From Nitrospira sp. (lineage in GTDB: Bacteria; Nitrospirota; Nitrospiria; Nitrospirales; Nitrospiraceae), in the NCBI GenBank assembly GCA_022843785.1, contig JALHMZ010000011.1, positions 62,001 through 126,000 of the forward strand: a stretch of 64,000 nt of DNA, in the 5' to 3' direction. The first letter of the stretch is position 1. Each line of letters starts with the position of its first letter. Shown here piece after piece: positions 26,219-36,194 of this stretch. The position numbers and the translations under genes were made by a program. The notes under the pieces are model-generated. The model made no database searches and was not told where the DNA came from. It worked only from the letters and a program-made list of their open reading frames with translations.

Positions 26219-26531
26219 TCGTGGGTCTACCACAGCGGTGTTGTTGGCGTTTGTGGGCGGCGCAGCGCTGGGGGCTGTAGCTGCTGTGTTGTTGGCGCCC
26301 GAATCAGGGGCCGATTCGCGTGAGCGGGTGCGGAAGTATGCGCGTCGGGCGGAAGGCGAACTCCAGAATCTCGCCGGGCGTGCGGGCGAAGTCTTCGAGG
26401 AAGTCGTCGGTCAGGGCAAGGAGTTCGTTGACGCAAAGAAGTCGGCATTTCAGGAAGCCTTCGAGGCAGGGCGCGAAGCGATGAGACAAGAGCGGGATCG
26501 TCTGCGCAACGGGGGATCGAACGGAGCATGA
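26208..26531 (+). CDS. YtxH-like membrane protein
   Basis: 107 residues. After a short polar start comes a Gly/Ala-rich transmembrane segment ([21 protein letters not shown]) ending in the PESG motif typical of the YtxH family ([14 protein letters not shown]), then an amphipathic helical tail rich in Arg, Glu and Ala. Members are stress-linked in Bacillus with no known activity. The start at 26208 has AAGGAG five to ten bases ahead and overlaps the DUF948 stop. The stop overlaps the gatB start in an ATGA arrangement. Confidence 0.8.
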   Translation: MADNRGSTTAVLLAFVGGAALGAVAAVLLAPESGADSRERVRKYARRAEGELQNLAGRAGEVFEEVVGQGKEFVDAKKSAFQEAFEAGREAMRQERDRLRNGGSNGA

Positions 26532-27958
26532 CCTACGAAGTCGTCGTCGGCGTCGAAGTGCATGCGCAATTGCGAACGCAGTCCAAGATGTTTTGCGGCT
26601 GCACGACGACGTTTGGATCGTCTCCGAACAGCCAAACCTGTCCGGTCTGCCTTGGATTGCCGGGAAGTCTTCCCGTCATGAATCGGGCTGCTGTGGAGAT
26701 GGCGGTGCGTGCAGGGCTGGCGTTGAATTGTACGATCGGCGTGAACAATCGATTTGCCCGCAAGAACTACTTCTACCCGGATTTGCCGAAGGGCTACCAG
26801 ATCTCGCAGTACGAATCACCGATCTGTGAGCATGGCTGGTTTGAAATTGCCGTCGGTGACCGTAAGAAGCGAGTTCGTATCCGGCGCGCACACCTTGAAG
26901 AAGATGCAGGGAAGAATATCCATGAAACCGGCACGAGCGGAAGTCTGGTAGATCTGAATCGCGCCGGCACCCCGCTGTTGGAAATCGTGACCGAACCGGA
27001 TATGAGTTCGACGGATGAAGTCATCGCCTATCTGAAAGGTCTGCGCGATATCTTGATGTACCTCGAAGTGTGCGACGGGAACATGGAAGAGGGCAGCTTC
27101 CGATGTGAGCCGAACCTGTCGCTCCGACCTTTGGGCCAAAAGGAATTCGGCACCAAGGTCGAGTTAAAGAACATCAATTCCTTCAAGGTTGTGAAGGACG
27201 CGATGGAGTATGAAATCAAGCGGCAGACAAAGGTGCTGAGCGAAGGCGGGAAGATCAGGCAGGAAACGCGCTCGTGGAACATTGATCGCGGTGAAACGGC
27301 GGTCATGCGCTCCAAGGAAGAGGCGCACGACTACCGGTATTTCCCCGATCCGGATCTGGTGCCATTGAAACTCGACAAGGAATGGGTTGAGGGATTCACG
27401 TCGTCGTTGCCGGAATTGCCGGCTGCGCGGGCCAGGCGGTTTATCGTCGACTATGGGCTGCCGGAGTACGATGCCGGTATTCTGACATCGTCCAAAAGTC
27501 TCGCAGAGTACTTTGAGTCCTGTGTGAAGCTGTTCAATCAGCCTAAGACGGTCAGCAATTGGGTGATGGGGGAACTGACGAGGGAGTTGAACAACTCAGG
27601 GACGGATGTGAGTGCATCGCCTGTGCCCCCGGAGCGGCTGGTTGAGCTATTGAAGATGGTTGACCAAGGCGCGATCAGTCTCAAGGCCGCGCGCGAGATT
27701 TTTCCGGAGCTCTATCGCAGCGGTAAGACGCCGGTACAGATCGTCCACGAAAAGGGCCTCACGCAGGTGTCGGATGAAGGGGCGTTGGAAGCGATCATCA
27801 CCGAGGTCTTAGCCAAGAGTCCGGCGCAGGTCGCGCAGTTCAAGGAAGGCAAGCAGCAAGTCCTGGGCTTTCTGGTCGGGCAGGTGATGAAAGCCAGCGG
27901 AGGCAAAGCAAACCCTGGGAAGGTCAACGAACTACTCAAGAAGAGATTGGCGGTCTAA
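26528..27958 (+). CDS. gatB: Asp-tRNA(Asn)/Glu-tRNA(Gln) amidotransferase subunit B
   Basis: 476 residues, the kinase/amidase-transfer subunit that phosphorylates misacylated tRNA and accepts ammonia from GatA. The N-terminus [23 protein letters not shown] is typical. The zinc site is CGC plus [42 protein letters not shown] and YRYFPDPDL are all present, and a YqeY-like tRNA-binding tail domain ends the protein. Presence of GatCAB implies indirect routes to Gln-tRNA and/or Asn-tRNA. Followed by eno after 18 bases. Confidence 0.96.
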   Translation: MTYEVVVGVEVHAQLRTQSKMFCGCTTTFGSSPNSQTCPVCLGLPGSLPVMNRAAVEMAVRAGLALNCTIGVNNRFARKNYFYPDLPKGYQISQYESPICEHGWFEIAVGDRKKRVRIRRAHLEEDAGKNIHETGTSGSLVDLNRAGTPLLEIVTEPDMSSTDEVIAYLKGLRDILMYLEVCDGNMEEGSFRCEPNLSLRPLGQKEFGTKVELKNINSFKVVKDAMEYEIKRQTKVLSEGGKIRQETRSWNIDRGETAVMRSKEEAHDYRYFPDPDLVPLKLDKEWVEGFTSSLPELPAARARRFIVDYGLPEYDAGILTSSKSLAEYFESCVKLFNQPKTVSNWVMGELTRELNNSGTDVSASPVPPERLVELLKMVDQGAISLKAAREIFPELYRSGKTPVQIVHEKGLTQVSDEGALEAIITEVLAKSPAQVAQFKEGKQQVLGFLVGQVMKASGGKANPGKVNELLKKRLAV

Positions 27959-29263
<1,305 letters not shown>

Positions 29264-29280
29264 AGAGTGGTTATGCAGGT

Positions 29281-29640
29281 ATGATTATCAAGCAAAATCG
29301 CGGGCGGCATTGGCTGGACTGGGAGCGCCGCATGGTGAAGGTTGCCCAAGCGGCGGGTATCGGCGCCTGTGTCTGGCTGTTGGTCGCGCTATTCTTCGGC
29401 GAGATGGGACTTCCGCGATACCTTGCCATGCGTGATCATGCTGTCCAGCTTGACGATGAGCTATCGGCATTACGTGAAGAAACAGCATCATTACGGAAAG
29501 ACATTGGTCGTCTGCAGCATGATCCGTCAAAGATTGAACAGCTGGCCAGGGAACGGCTGGGCTATGTGCGCAAAGGGGAGACTGTATATCAACTGACTCC
29601 TGCCTCGGCAGATGAACAGACACATCCGGAGAAACCATGA
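29281..29640 (+). CDS. FtsB/DivIC-family septum formation initiator
   Basis: 119 residues. A basic N-terminus precedes one transmembrane helix (about 21-40, AGIGACVWLLVALFFGEMGL). A coiled coil follows (RDHAVQLDDELSALREETASLRKDIGRLQHD) and then the conserved PSKIEQLARERLGYVRKGETVY motif, which is diagnostic for DivIC/FtsB. The protein would bridge FtsL and FtsQ at the division septum. Position after eno matches the eno-ftsB order seen in many proteobacteria. Its stop overlaps the era start by four bases. Confidence 0.87.
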   Translation: MIIKQNRGRHWLDWERRMVKVAQAAGIGACVWLLVALFFGEMGLPRYLAMRDHAVQLDDELSALREETASLRKDIGRLQHDPSKIEQLARERLGYVRKGETVYQLTPASADEQTHPEKP

Positions 29641-30521
29641 AGTTTGCAACCGTAGCGATTATCGGGCGATCCAATGTGGGTAAGTCTACGCTCCTCAATC
29701 GCCTGCTGGGTGAAAAAATTGCGATTGTGTCGGACAAACCTCAAACGACCAGGACGCGTATTCTGGGAGTGGTGCATGTGCCGGATGGCCAAATTGCGTT
29801 CCTCGATACCCCAGGCTTGCACAAGCCGCAGCATCTCTTAAACCGGCGGATGGTTCGGACGGCGGTCGAGGCGTTGGAAGAGGCTGATCTGTTGTATGTG
29901 TTGATGGATGCGACGAGTCTGCCGGGGCCCGGTGATCTCGCGGCGGTAGACTATGTCAAAGAAGCCATTGCCAAGCGGCCGCGCCCTGCCATCCTTGTCG
30001 TCACCAAGATCGACCTGGTCAACAAGTTCAAGCTGCTGCCAGTGCTTCAGAGCTACGGCAAGCTGTGTGCCTGGACTGAGGTGGTGCCGGTGTCGTCGGA
30101 GACCGGGGATAATATTGATCGGCTGCTTGCCGTCACGATGCCATTTCTCTCAGAAGGCGAAGGTGCGTACGGCGACGATATGGTGACCGATCAAACGATG
30201 CGGACGTTGGCGGGTGAAATGATTCGCGAAAAAATTTTGCAGGCCACAGAACAGGAAGTGCCCTATTCTGTGGCGGTGGAAATCGATCAATTCAAAGAAG
30301 AAAACGGGCTTACCCGTATTTATGCGACGATTCTTGTAGAGCGGGAAACTCAAAAGGGGATCATCATCGGGAAACAGGGAGAGCGACTGAAGATAATCAG
30401 TACCCAAGCTCGGCAAGACATGGAAAAGTTATTCGGGATGAAAGTCTTTCTCGAAGTGTGGGTGAAGGTGAAAGAAGCTTGGCGAGAAGATGAGCGAGCG
30501 CTTGCGGACTTGGGATATTAG
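29637..30521 (+). CDS. era: GTPase Era
   Basis: 294 residues assisting 30S subunit maturation. The GTPase domain has the G1 motif GRSNVGKST, the switch-II DTPGLHKP, and NKxD as TKID. The C-terminal KH domain includes IIIGKQGERLKIISTQARQDM, the GxxG loop used to bind the 3' end of 16S rRNA. Length fits the family. Start overlaps the previous gene (ATGA), so translation is probably coupled. Its stop is followed immediately by an inverted repeat tract. Confidence 0.96.
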   Translation: MKFATVAIIGRSNVGKSTLLNRLLGEKIAIVSDKPQTTRTRILGVVHVPDGQIAFLDTPGLHKPQHLLNRRMVRTAVEALEEADLLYVLMDATSLPGPGDLAAVDYVKEAIAKRPRPAILVVTKIDLVNKFKLLPVLQSYGKLCAWTEVVPVSSETGDNIDRLLAVTMPFLSEGEGAYGDDMVTDQTMRTLAGEMIREKILQATEQEVPYSVAVEIDQFKEENGLTRIYATILVERETQKGIIIGKQGERLKIISTQARQDMEKLFGMKVFLEVWVKVKEAWREDERALADLGY

Positions 30522-30678
30522 AGAGTCATCAAGTTGGAAAGTCAAAAAGTCGAAAGTCTTCGGATTCAGACTTGATGACTTTCCGACCCTCTGATCATTT
30601 GGATGTACGATGTGGTGACTTTACGACTGTTCGACATGACGACTTCTCGACGTGATGACTTTCAGACTTGGTGTGACG
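30522..30678. repeat. Intergenic inverted quasi-repeat, GATGACTTT-type words
   Basis: AGTCATCAAGT (30524-30534) is the exact complement of 30570-30580, and GGAAAGTC (30536-30543) of 30577-30584. Further copies of the word (GTGACTTTACGACTG, CATGACGACTTCTCG, GTGATGACTTTCAGACTT) extend rightward to the mgtE start. It begins directly at the era stop codon. Confidence 0.75.
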
Positions 30679-32139
30679 ATGCAACCCACTGAACGGCCGA
30701 TCGAGCCGAAGCCACAGGACATGCGTCCGCGCGCGCCGGAGAAAGATGCCTTGCGGGATGCGCTGCGCGATCAGGCGGAGCGTGGGCAAACCAAGTCCGA
30801 TATCGTCCTGCAATCCGTTCAACGGCTGTTGCGGCGAGGAGCCATCACCAATCTTGCCAAGATGCTGGGACGGATGCACCCGGCCGATGTCGCCAAGGTC
30901 GTCAACCACCTCTCGTCTTCAAAAGAAAAGCGGGAAGTGTTTGAGCTGGTCCGAGGAGAAAACAAGCGCGGCCAGGTACTGAGCGAGCTGGAAGGGCAGA
31001 GCATTCAGGAGGTGTTGGCTGATCTGTTGCATTCGGATGTGGCCTGGCTGTTGAAGGATCTCGGGCCTGACGATGTCGCGTACATCCTTGGGTTTCTTCC
31101 GGAGGAGCGGGGCAAAGACATTCTTGCATTGATGAAGACGGAGGACTCCACCGAAGTCGCGGACATTCTTAGATACCCCAAAGATACCGCTGGCGGCATT
31201 ATGACGACGGAGTTCTTTTCTCTGTCGGAGGACGCCACTGCCCAAGAAGCGATCCGCAGGCTGCAGCATGCCACCGATGCGGAGATGGTGTTCTACATCT
31301 ATGTCACAGATAAAGATGAGCACCTGGTCGGTGTCTTGTCCTTACGCCAACTGCTGACAGTGCTGCCTGCGACGCCGTTGAAGAATATCATGACTCGGGA
31401 TGTGATGAGCGTCACGGTCGATATGGACCAGGAAGAAGTCGCGCGCCAGGTGGCCAGTTACAACTTGCTCGCGATTCCGGTGGTTGAGAAGGATGGGAGA
31501 TTGGCGGGGATCATCACGGTTGATGACGTTGTGGACGTCATCCGCGAAGAAGCGACGGAAGACATGCTGAAGATGGCCGGAGCCATAGAAGAAGACACCG
31601 TCTCGAAATCGTCGAGCTTGGGATCGGCCAGGCTACGGTTGCCGTGGCTCTTTACCAATCTTGTCGGGAGCCTCTTGTCGGGAGCGATCTTGTGGTATTT
31701 TCGCTACACGATTCAAGAAGTTGTGGCTATCGTCAGTTTTATTCCCGTCATCGCCGCGATGGGTGGCAACGTGGGGCTGCAATCCTCAACGCTGATCATC
31801 CGTGGGCTGGCGACAGGCCTCGTTGAATTGACCGATGTGTGGACGGTGTTTTTTCGTGAGGTGAAGGTCGGTCTTGTTATGGGGCTTGCGTGCGGAGTGA
31901 TTTTGACCATCGTCGGATGGGGACTACACCAGGGATTTTTGGGAGTGGTGGTGGGAGTCTCATTGGTGATTGCATTCCTGGTTTCGACCAGCATGGCTAC
32001 GATCATGCCGATCGTGCTTAAGCGGATGGGGGTGGACCCAGCCGTCGCAGCCGGACCGTTCGTCACCACCGCCAACGACATTACCGGTATTACGATCTAT
32101 CTCACGCTGGCAACGGTTTTTCTGGACTATCTGCGGTGA
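30679..32139 (+). CDS. mgtE: MgtE-family magnesium channel/transporter
   Basis: About 486 residues. A cytosolic N-terminal superhelical domain (about 50-165) precedes a CBS pair (DTAGGIMTTEFFSL to ITVDDVVDVIREEATEDM), the acidic magnesium-sensing region. Five membrane helices follow from about residue 315 to the end, including the pore signature SFIPVIAAMGGNVGLQSSTL and the final PFVTTANDITGI with the pore Asp. MgtE admits Mg2+ when cytosolic Mg2+ is low and closes when the N and CBS domains fill with it. Upstream in-frame starts lie in the repeat, so ATG 30679 is preferred. The N-terminal 30 residues are charged and variable. Confidence 0.93.
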   Translation: MQPTERPIEPKPQDMRPRAPEKDALRDALRDQAERGQTKSDIVLQSVQRLLRRGAITNLAKMLGRMHPADVAKVVNHLSSSKEKREVFELVRGENKRGQVLSELEGQSIQEVLADLLHSDVAWLLKDLGPDDVAYILGFLPEERGKDILALMKTEDSTEVADILRYPKDTAGGIMTTEFFSLSEDATAQEAIRRLQHATDAEMVFYIYVTDKDEHLVGVLSLRQLLTVLPATPLKNIMTRDVMSVTVDMDQEEVARQVASYNLLAIPVVEKDGRLAGIITVDDVVDVIREEATEDMLKMAGAIEEDTVSKSSSLGSARLRLPWLFTNLVGSLLSGAILWYFRYTIQEVVAIVSFIPVIAAMGGNVGLQSSTLIIRGLATGLVELTDVWTVFFREVKVGLVMGLACGVILTIVGWGLHQGFLGVVVGVSLVIAFLVSTSMATIMPIVLKRMGVDPAVAAGPFVTTANDITGITIYLTLATVFLDYLR

Positions 32140-32142
32140 ACG

Positions 32143-32168
32143 ACGGCGCAAGGTCCACACAGCGCCGT
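32143..32168. terminator. GC-rich hairpin between mgtE and recO
   Basis: ACGGCGC and GCGCCGT form a perfect 7-bp stem with a 12-base loop four bases after the mgtE stop. No U-tract follows, so intrinsic termination is uncertain. Confidence 0.4.
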
Positions 32169-32193
32169 ACCCCAATGCATAGGTTATTGCGCT

Positions 32194-32952
32194 ATGCCGC
32201 TTGTTAAATCGACGGCGATTGTCTTACGGAGCCGAAAGTGGGGCGATGCCGACCGAATTGTGACCTGCTATGCCAGAAGCTTGGGGAAGATTCGAGGAGT
32301 GGCCCGTGGAGCAAGACGTCAGAAAAGTCGCTTTGGCGCAGCACTTGAGCCATTTACCGTATGCCGGCTGGATTTGTTCGAGAAGCCGGGGGACTCGCTG
32401 TTCCGGATATCGCATGTTGATGTCACGACGTCGTTCCAGTCCTTGCGTGAAGATCTCGGTTTAATGGATTCAGCGGCACGGATGGTCAATGTAGTGGCTG
32501 CGATCACTCCTGACGGGGATCCGGATCCGCTGTTGTTCGATACGCTTGAGCGGGGCTTGTCTTCGCTGCATCAGAGCAAAGATCCGGCCTATACGGCGTT
32601 GTTGTTTCAAATTAGACTGTTGGGCCTGACCGGGTTTCGTCCGCAGACCGATCACTGTGTCGCTTGCGGAAAAGTACAGTTGACCGGGGGGCCGCAATTT
32701 TCACCCGTGGCCGGGGGGCTTGTGTGTTTGGTGTGCGCTGCGCGACAACGGGTTCGCTGCGTGCCGCTTTCACTGGGCAGTCTGGCATTTCTCCAACAAG
32801 CCGTTCGGCTGGCTCCTGAACTGGTCACCCGTCTCAGAGCCTCTGGGCAAGTACGGAGTGAAATTGAAGCGGCCATCGAAGGCTATGTGACGGTCGTCGC
32901 CGGCAAGCGGCTCCCGCCGGTTGATTTTTTGTCATCCGCGCGGTCTGTCTGA
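32194..32952 (+). CDS. recO: DNA repair protein RecO
   Basis: 252 residues of the RecFOR recombination pathway, which loads RecA onto SSB-coated DNA. An N-terminal OB fold (STAIVLRSRKWGDADRIVTCYAR, GKIRGVARGARRQKSRFGAALEPF) is followed by an all-helical domain holding a four-Cys zinc site (CVACGKV and CLVCAA). These features match typical RecO. The gene is 54 bases after mgtE, with a hairpin in between. A DUF971 gene follows 15-30 bases downstream. Confidence 0.92.
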   Translation: MPLVKSTAIVLRSRKWGDADRIVTCYARSLGKIRGVARGARRQKSRFGAALEPFTVCRLDLFEKPGDSLFRISHVDVTTSFQSLREDLGLMDSAARMVNVVAAITPDGDPDPLLFDTLERGLSSLHQSKDPAYTALLFQIRLLGLTGFRPQTDHCVACGKVQLTGGPQFSPVAGGLVCLVCAARQRVRCVPLSLGSLAFLQQAVRLAPELVTRLRASGQVRSEIEAAIEGYVTVVAGKRLPPVDFLSSARSV

Positions 32953-32982
32953 ATGACATGATTCCACATGAGAGGTGAGGGT

Positions 32983-33339
32983 ATGACGTCTGGTTCGCTT
33001 GAGCCACGTGATATGGAGTGGCTTGATAAAGGGGTTTTGGGCATTCAGTGGAACGACGGCCATCACAGTGTCTATCCGGTTCGATATCTTCGCCTGCACT
33101 GTCCCTGCGCAGCGTGCGTGGACGAGTGGACGGGAGAGCGCCGGTTGAAAGGCGAAGACGTGCCCTTGCTCATCATGGTGCAGGATATTCAGCCGGTTGG
33201 ACGCTATGCACTTCAATTCCGATGGAGCGATGGCCACGATACCGGTATTTATGCATATTCGTTATTAAGGAAGCTATGTCAGTGCGATGTCTGCCAGCCT
33301 GTCAAGCCGGTTGAGTCAAAATCCAGGAGGTTGATGTGA
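32983..33339 (+). CDS. DUF971 protein (GBBH-like N-domain fold)
   Basis: About 118 residues. The domain resembles the N-terminal part of gamma-butyrobetaine hydroxylase-like proteins: GVLGIQWNDGHHSVYPVRYLRLHCPCAACVDE and GRYALQFRWSDGHDTGIYAYSLLRKLC. Cys residues cluster in CPCAAC and CQCDVC, compatible with metal or Fe-S handling; relatives are fused to or near Mrp/ApbC Fe-S carriers. Two in-frame ATGs (32968, 32983) are possible; the second follows a GAGG stretch. The stop overlaps the next gene by four bases. Confidence 0.85.
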   Translation: MTSGSLEPRDMEWLDKGVLGIQWNDGHHSVYPVRYLRLHCPCAACVDEWTGERRLKGEDVPLLIMVQDIQPVGRYALQFRWSDGHDTGIYAYSLLRKLCQCDVCQPVKPVESKSRRLM

Positions 33340-33851
33340 TACGGAGAGCAGAGGGTGTGACAGGATTGAGGTTGCCGTCTGTTCTTGTCTGTCAGAAGGC
33401 TCTGCGAATGATGTGTGTGTTTGGGAATGTGCTGGCACTCATCGCTGTGGTTGGGTGCAAGGGAATGCCGACATTGGCGGAGCAAGAACGACTCGTAAAA
33501 GCGAACAGTCTTGTACTCGATCATGTCACCGCCCGGGCCGTCGTCAATGTATGGGGGGAGCCTCCTCACCATCGAAGTCTGTTCACCCATTTTTTTGTCA
33601 TGTCGGATCAACGCATGATTCCGAGCATGCGTGTGGTGACAGGCGAGACCCCGAGGGGATGGAGTGCGGAAGTTCACGCAGGGGAGGGGTTGTTTTTTGC
33701 GTATCCTGAACGCGGGTGGCTATTGGTATTTCTTGAGGAGCGCCTTGTTTATAAGGAAGAGCTTAAGGCTGAGGAGCTGCGGACGATTGTAGAAACGTGG
33801 GCATACGAGGATCGCTTTAAAACACGATTGGAAGGTGCACCCCGACCCTAG
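33336..33851 (+). CDS. Putative lipoprotein of unknown function
   Basis: Up to 171 residues. A hydrophobic segment ends in ALIAVVGCKG, a plausible lipoprotein signal with lipidation at the Cys. A GTG start at 33336 overlaps the DUF971 stop; internal ATGs at 33408 and 33411 would leave a shorter signal without positive charges, so the GTG or a start between is more likely. The mature part has a run ANSLVLDHVTARAVVNVWGEP followed by mixed beta structure and a charged tail. The WGEPxxH-type run recalls small envelope lipoproteins that are often annotated only as hypothetical. No family is recognised. Confidence 0.65.
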   Translation: MIRRAEGVTGLRLPSVLVCQKALRMMCVFGNVLALIAVVGCKGMPTLAEQERLVKANSLVLDHVTARAVVNVWGEPPHHRSLFTHFFVMSDQRMIPSMRVVTGETPRGWSAEVHAGEGLFFAYPERGWLLVFLEERLVYKEELKAEELRTIVETWAYEDRFKTRLEGAPRP

Positions 33852-33982
33852 ATTTCACGGTGCAAGATCCAAGTTGTGAGGGGATGCTCGCATATAATTT
33901 GATCCTTGATCCTTGTCCCTTGCACCTTGAAACTTGCCCCTTGAATCAAGCAACTCGCAAGACACAACTCGAAACCAGAAAC
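33852..33982. repeat. Intergenic quasi-repeat, CCTTGATC/ACTTGCC-type words
   Basis: Tandem variants of CCTTG (CCTTGATCCTTGTCCCTTGC, ACCTTGAAACTTGCC, CCTTGAATCAAG), then complementary CAACTCGCAAGACACAACTCG and AAACATGAAACACGAAACTC. GGTGCAAG (33859-33866) pairs exactly with CTTGCACC (33919-33926). The tract runs up to the glgA start, so it will be in the mRNA leader. Confidence 0.7.
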
Positions 33983-35503
33983 ATGAAACACGAAACTCCG
34001 GAGCGACCCGCAAAGCCTCTCAATATCGCGATAGCAGCATCCGAAGCGGTTCCCTTTGCCAAGACAGGGGGATTGGCAGATGTCGTGGGCGCGTTGCCAC
34101 AAGAATTGATTAAGCTGGGGCATCGAGTCACGGTACTGTTGCCCGGTTACCGGAGTTTTTCCAGCGTTGATCAGCCACGTCGGGCTTTCATGCGATGTCG
34201 GATTCCCACTGCAGGCCTACCAGCAGAGGTGGTGCTGGAGGAAGTGACTGTGCCGGTTGCAGGGGGGCTGTATCCACTCAGGATCTTAGGGGTTCGCTAT
34301 GATCCCTACTTCGACCGCCCAGGGCTTTATCAAGATGAACGCGGGGATTACCCGGACAATCTTGAGCGATTCGTCTTGTTCTGTCGGGCGGTTCTTCACG
34401 CAGTGCAGTTTCTTGGGAGATCACGTAAAGAGACGGTAGACGTTCTTCACTTGCATGATTGGCAAACAGCATTGTGTGCGGTGTATCTGAACGCGCTGAC
34501 CCAGGAGCGCGAGGGGCTTGAGCTGCTGAAGACTGTGTTGACATTGCATAATGTGGGGTATCAAGGGGTCTTCACCAGCGAAAAGTTTTCAAAGACAGGG
34601 CTTCCACCGGACTTCTTTACGCCGAGCGGACTCGAGTTCTACGGGTCGGTCAATTGTTTGAAGGGTGGGATCATCTTTTCAGATGCAGTGACGACGGTCA
34701 GTCCTACATATGCCAAAGAGATTATGACCAAGGAATTCGGCTGTGGACTCGAAGGGGTGCTTGCGAATCGGGCCGCCGGCGTACAGGGAATTACAAATGG
34801 TATTGATGTCGCTCTGTGGAATCCTGAGAAAGATCCCTACTTGCCGGCATGCTACACAGCCAGTGATTTGTCGGGCAAACAGGTGTGCAAGCGTGCAGTG
34901 CAGAAAGAGTTCGGGTTGCCGGCCCGCAATGTGCCGCTTCTGGCTCTGATCGGAAGAATGACTTCCCAGAAGGGCTTTGACCTGCTGCTCGATATTATTC
35001 CTGAACTGATGCTGATGAATCCTCAGATTGCCATATTAGGGACCGGGGATCATCATCTGGAGCAGGAGTTTCTGAAGGCGAAATCCGCATATCCTGATCG
35101 CATAGCCGTGCACATTGGTTTCGACGAAGGACTTGCCCACAGGATCGAGGCCGGCGCAGATATGTTGGTGATGCCTTCCCGCTATGAGCCCTGCGGATTG
35201 AGCCAGCTCTATAGTCTTCGATATGGTACCGTTCCCATTGTTCGACGTACGGGCGGATTGAGAGATACCATTGTCCCGTTTAAACCATCAACAGCGCAGG
35301 CTAAGCGTGCGACAGGTTTTCATGTTGTCGATTCGTCGTCAGATGCGCTTTTGACAGAGATACTTCTGGCATTGTCCGTGTATCGAGAGCAGGACACATG
35401 GCGTTCCCTGATACAGGCTGGAATGAGTACGGATGTTTCATGGACACAAGCTGCACAACAGTATGTGCAGCTGTATCGATCGGTTATTGGAACGAGCGGG
35501 TGA
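33983..35503 (+). CDS. glgA: Glycogen synthase (ADP-glucose type, GT5)
   Basis: 506 residues elongating alpha-1,4-glucan from ADP-glucose. The N-terminal KTGGLADVVGALP motif binds ADP-glucose. HLHDWQTAL, the Cys-rich ITNGIDVALWNPEKDP region and the C-terminal PSRYEPCGLSQLYSLRYGTVP (EPCGL catalytic/donor motif) are intact. The start was set after the repeat tract, giving 13 residues before the first strand, as usual. No other glycogen genes lie nearby. It converges with the lipoprotein gene with only two bases between stops, so no terminator fits there. Confidence 0.95.
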   Translation: MKHETPERPAKPLNIAIAASEAVPFAKTGGLADVVGALPQELIKLGHRVTVLLPGYRSFSSVDQPRRAFMRCRIPTAGLPAEVVLEEVTVPVAGGLYPLRILGVRYDPYFDRPGLYQDERGDYPDNLERFVLFCRAVLHAVQFLGRSRKETVDVLHLHDWQTALCAVYLNALTQEREGLELLKTVLTLHNVGYQGVFTSEKFSKTGLPPDFFTPSGLEFYGSVNCLKGGIIFSDAVTTVSPTYAKEIMTKEFGCGLEGVLANRAAGVQGITNGIDVALWNPEKDPYLPACYTASDLSGKQVCKRAVQKEFGLPARNVPLLALIGRMTSQKGFDLLLDIIPELMLMNPQIAILGTGDHHLEQEFLKAKSAYPDRIAVHIGFDEGLAHRIEAGADMLVMPSRYEPCGLSQLYSLRYGTVPIVRRTGGLRDTIVPFKPSTAQAKRATGFHVVDSSSDALLTEILLALSVYREQDTWRSLIQAGMSTDVSWTQAAQQYVQLYRSVIGTSG

Positions 35504-35505
35504 GG

Positions 35506-36015
35506 TTAAGGTGTTTTGACAGCAATATCGATTCCTCGTTCGAGTTCAGTGAGGAATCGCTTCGCTTGCAAGATATAATAGGGCGAAAGATTTTGGTTGA
35601 GCGTGAGGATGGAAGTAAAGGCTTGACGAGCTTCATCAACCTGCCCTTCGTGAAGAGCGAGTTGTCCTGTGTGAAGGGAGCAAGCTGCAGTCATCGCATG
35701 AAGATCAACAGCTAAGCGGTTAGCCGGGTTGCTTACCAACTGTTCTAGCTGAGTCGGCAAGGGAAGCACAAACCCATCATAGCCCTCATTCTGTTGGGAG
35801 AGGCTGGCAGCCGACGAGAGTTGCTTCATGCCTATGCTGGCCCGATTAAAATCTGACGAGAGCTTACAATCGCTGTAAGTCTCCCAGAGCGACATGAATC
35901 TTGTATTGTCAAGAACTGCTGGATTAGTGGAGTGATTGGTTTGGCACCCAGAAGCTAGAACGACGACCCCAATCAATCCTAGGAGGAGCTGTTTTACTGG
36001 CGATGCTTGGTGCAC
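35506..36015 (-). CDS. Lipoprotein with a TPR-like C-terminal part
   Basis: About 169 residues. The signal KQLLLGLIGVVVLASGCQTN has a standard lipobox. Downstream, residues about 110-160 (LHTGQLALHEGQVDEARQAFTSILTLNQNLSPYYILQAKRFL) read like one or two TPR helices. GGAG lies seven bases before the GTG at 36015, which is preferred over the TTG at 36021. It sits on the same strand as the LuxR-type gene with a 179-base gap, at the left edge of the exopolysaccharide island. A scaffold role in the envelope is possible; no function is known. Confidence 0.7.
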   Translation of the reverse strand: MHQASPVKQLLLGLIGVVVLASGCQTNHSTNPAVLDNTRFMSLWETYSDCKLSSDFNRASIGMKQLSSAASLSQQNEGYDGFVLPLPTQLEQLVSNPANRLAVDLHAMTAACSLHTGQLALHEGQVDEARQAFTSILTLNQNLSPYYILQAKRFLTELERGIDIAVKTP

Positions 36016-36194
36016 TTTCAATCTCCACTTCTACGCAGTTCTTAATTAAACGGCGCGTACAGTACTAGATGCAATGCAAACAGCGGACCTTTCCGAGCGT
36101 AACGTAAGTAATTGATTTGTTATATATATTCCGTGTAGAGCGAATGAAAATTGTGCGAAACACTACTCACTGTGGTGTATTTGCAACAGGTAGG

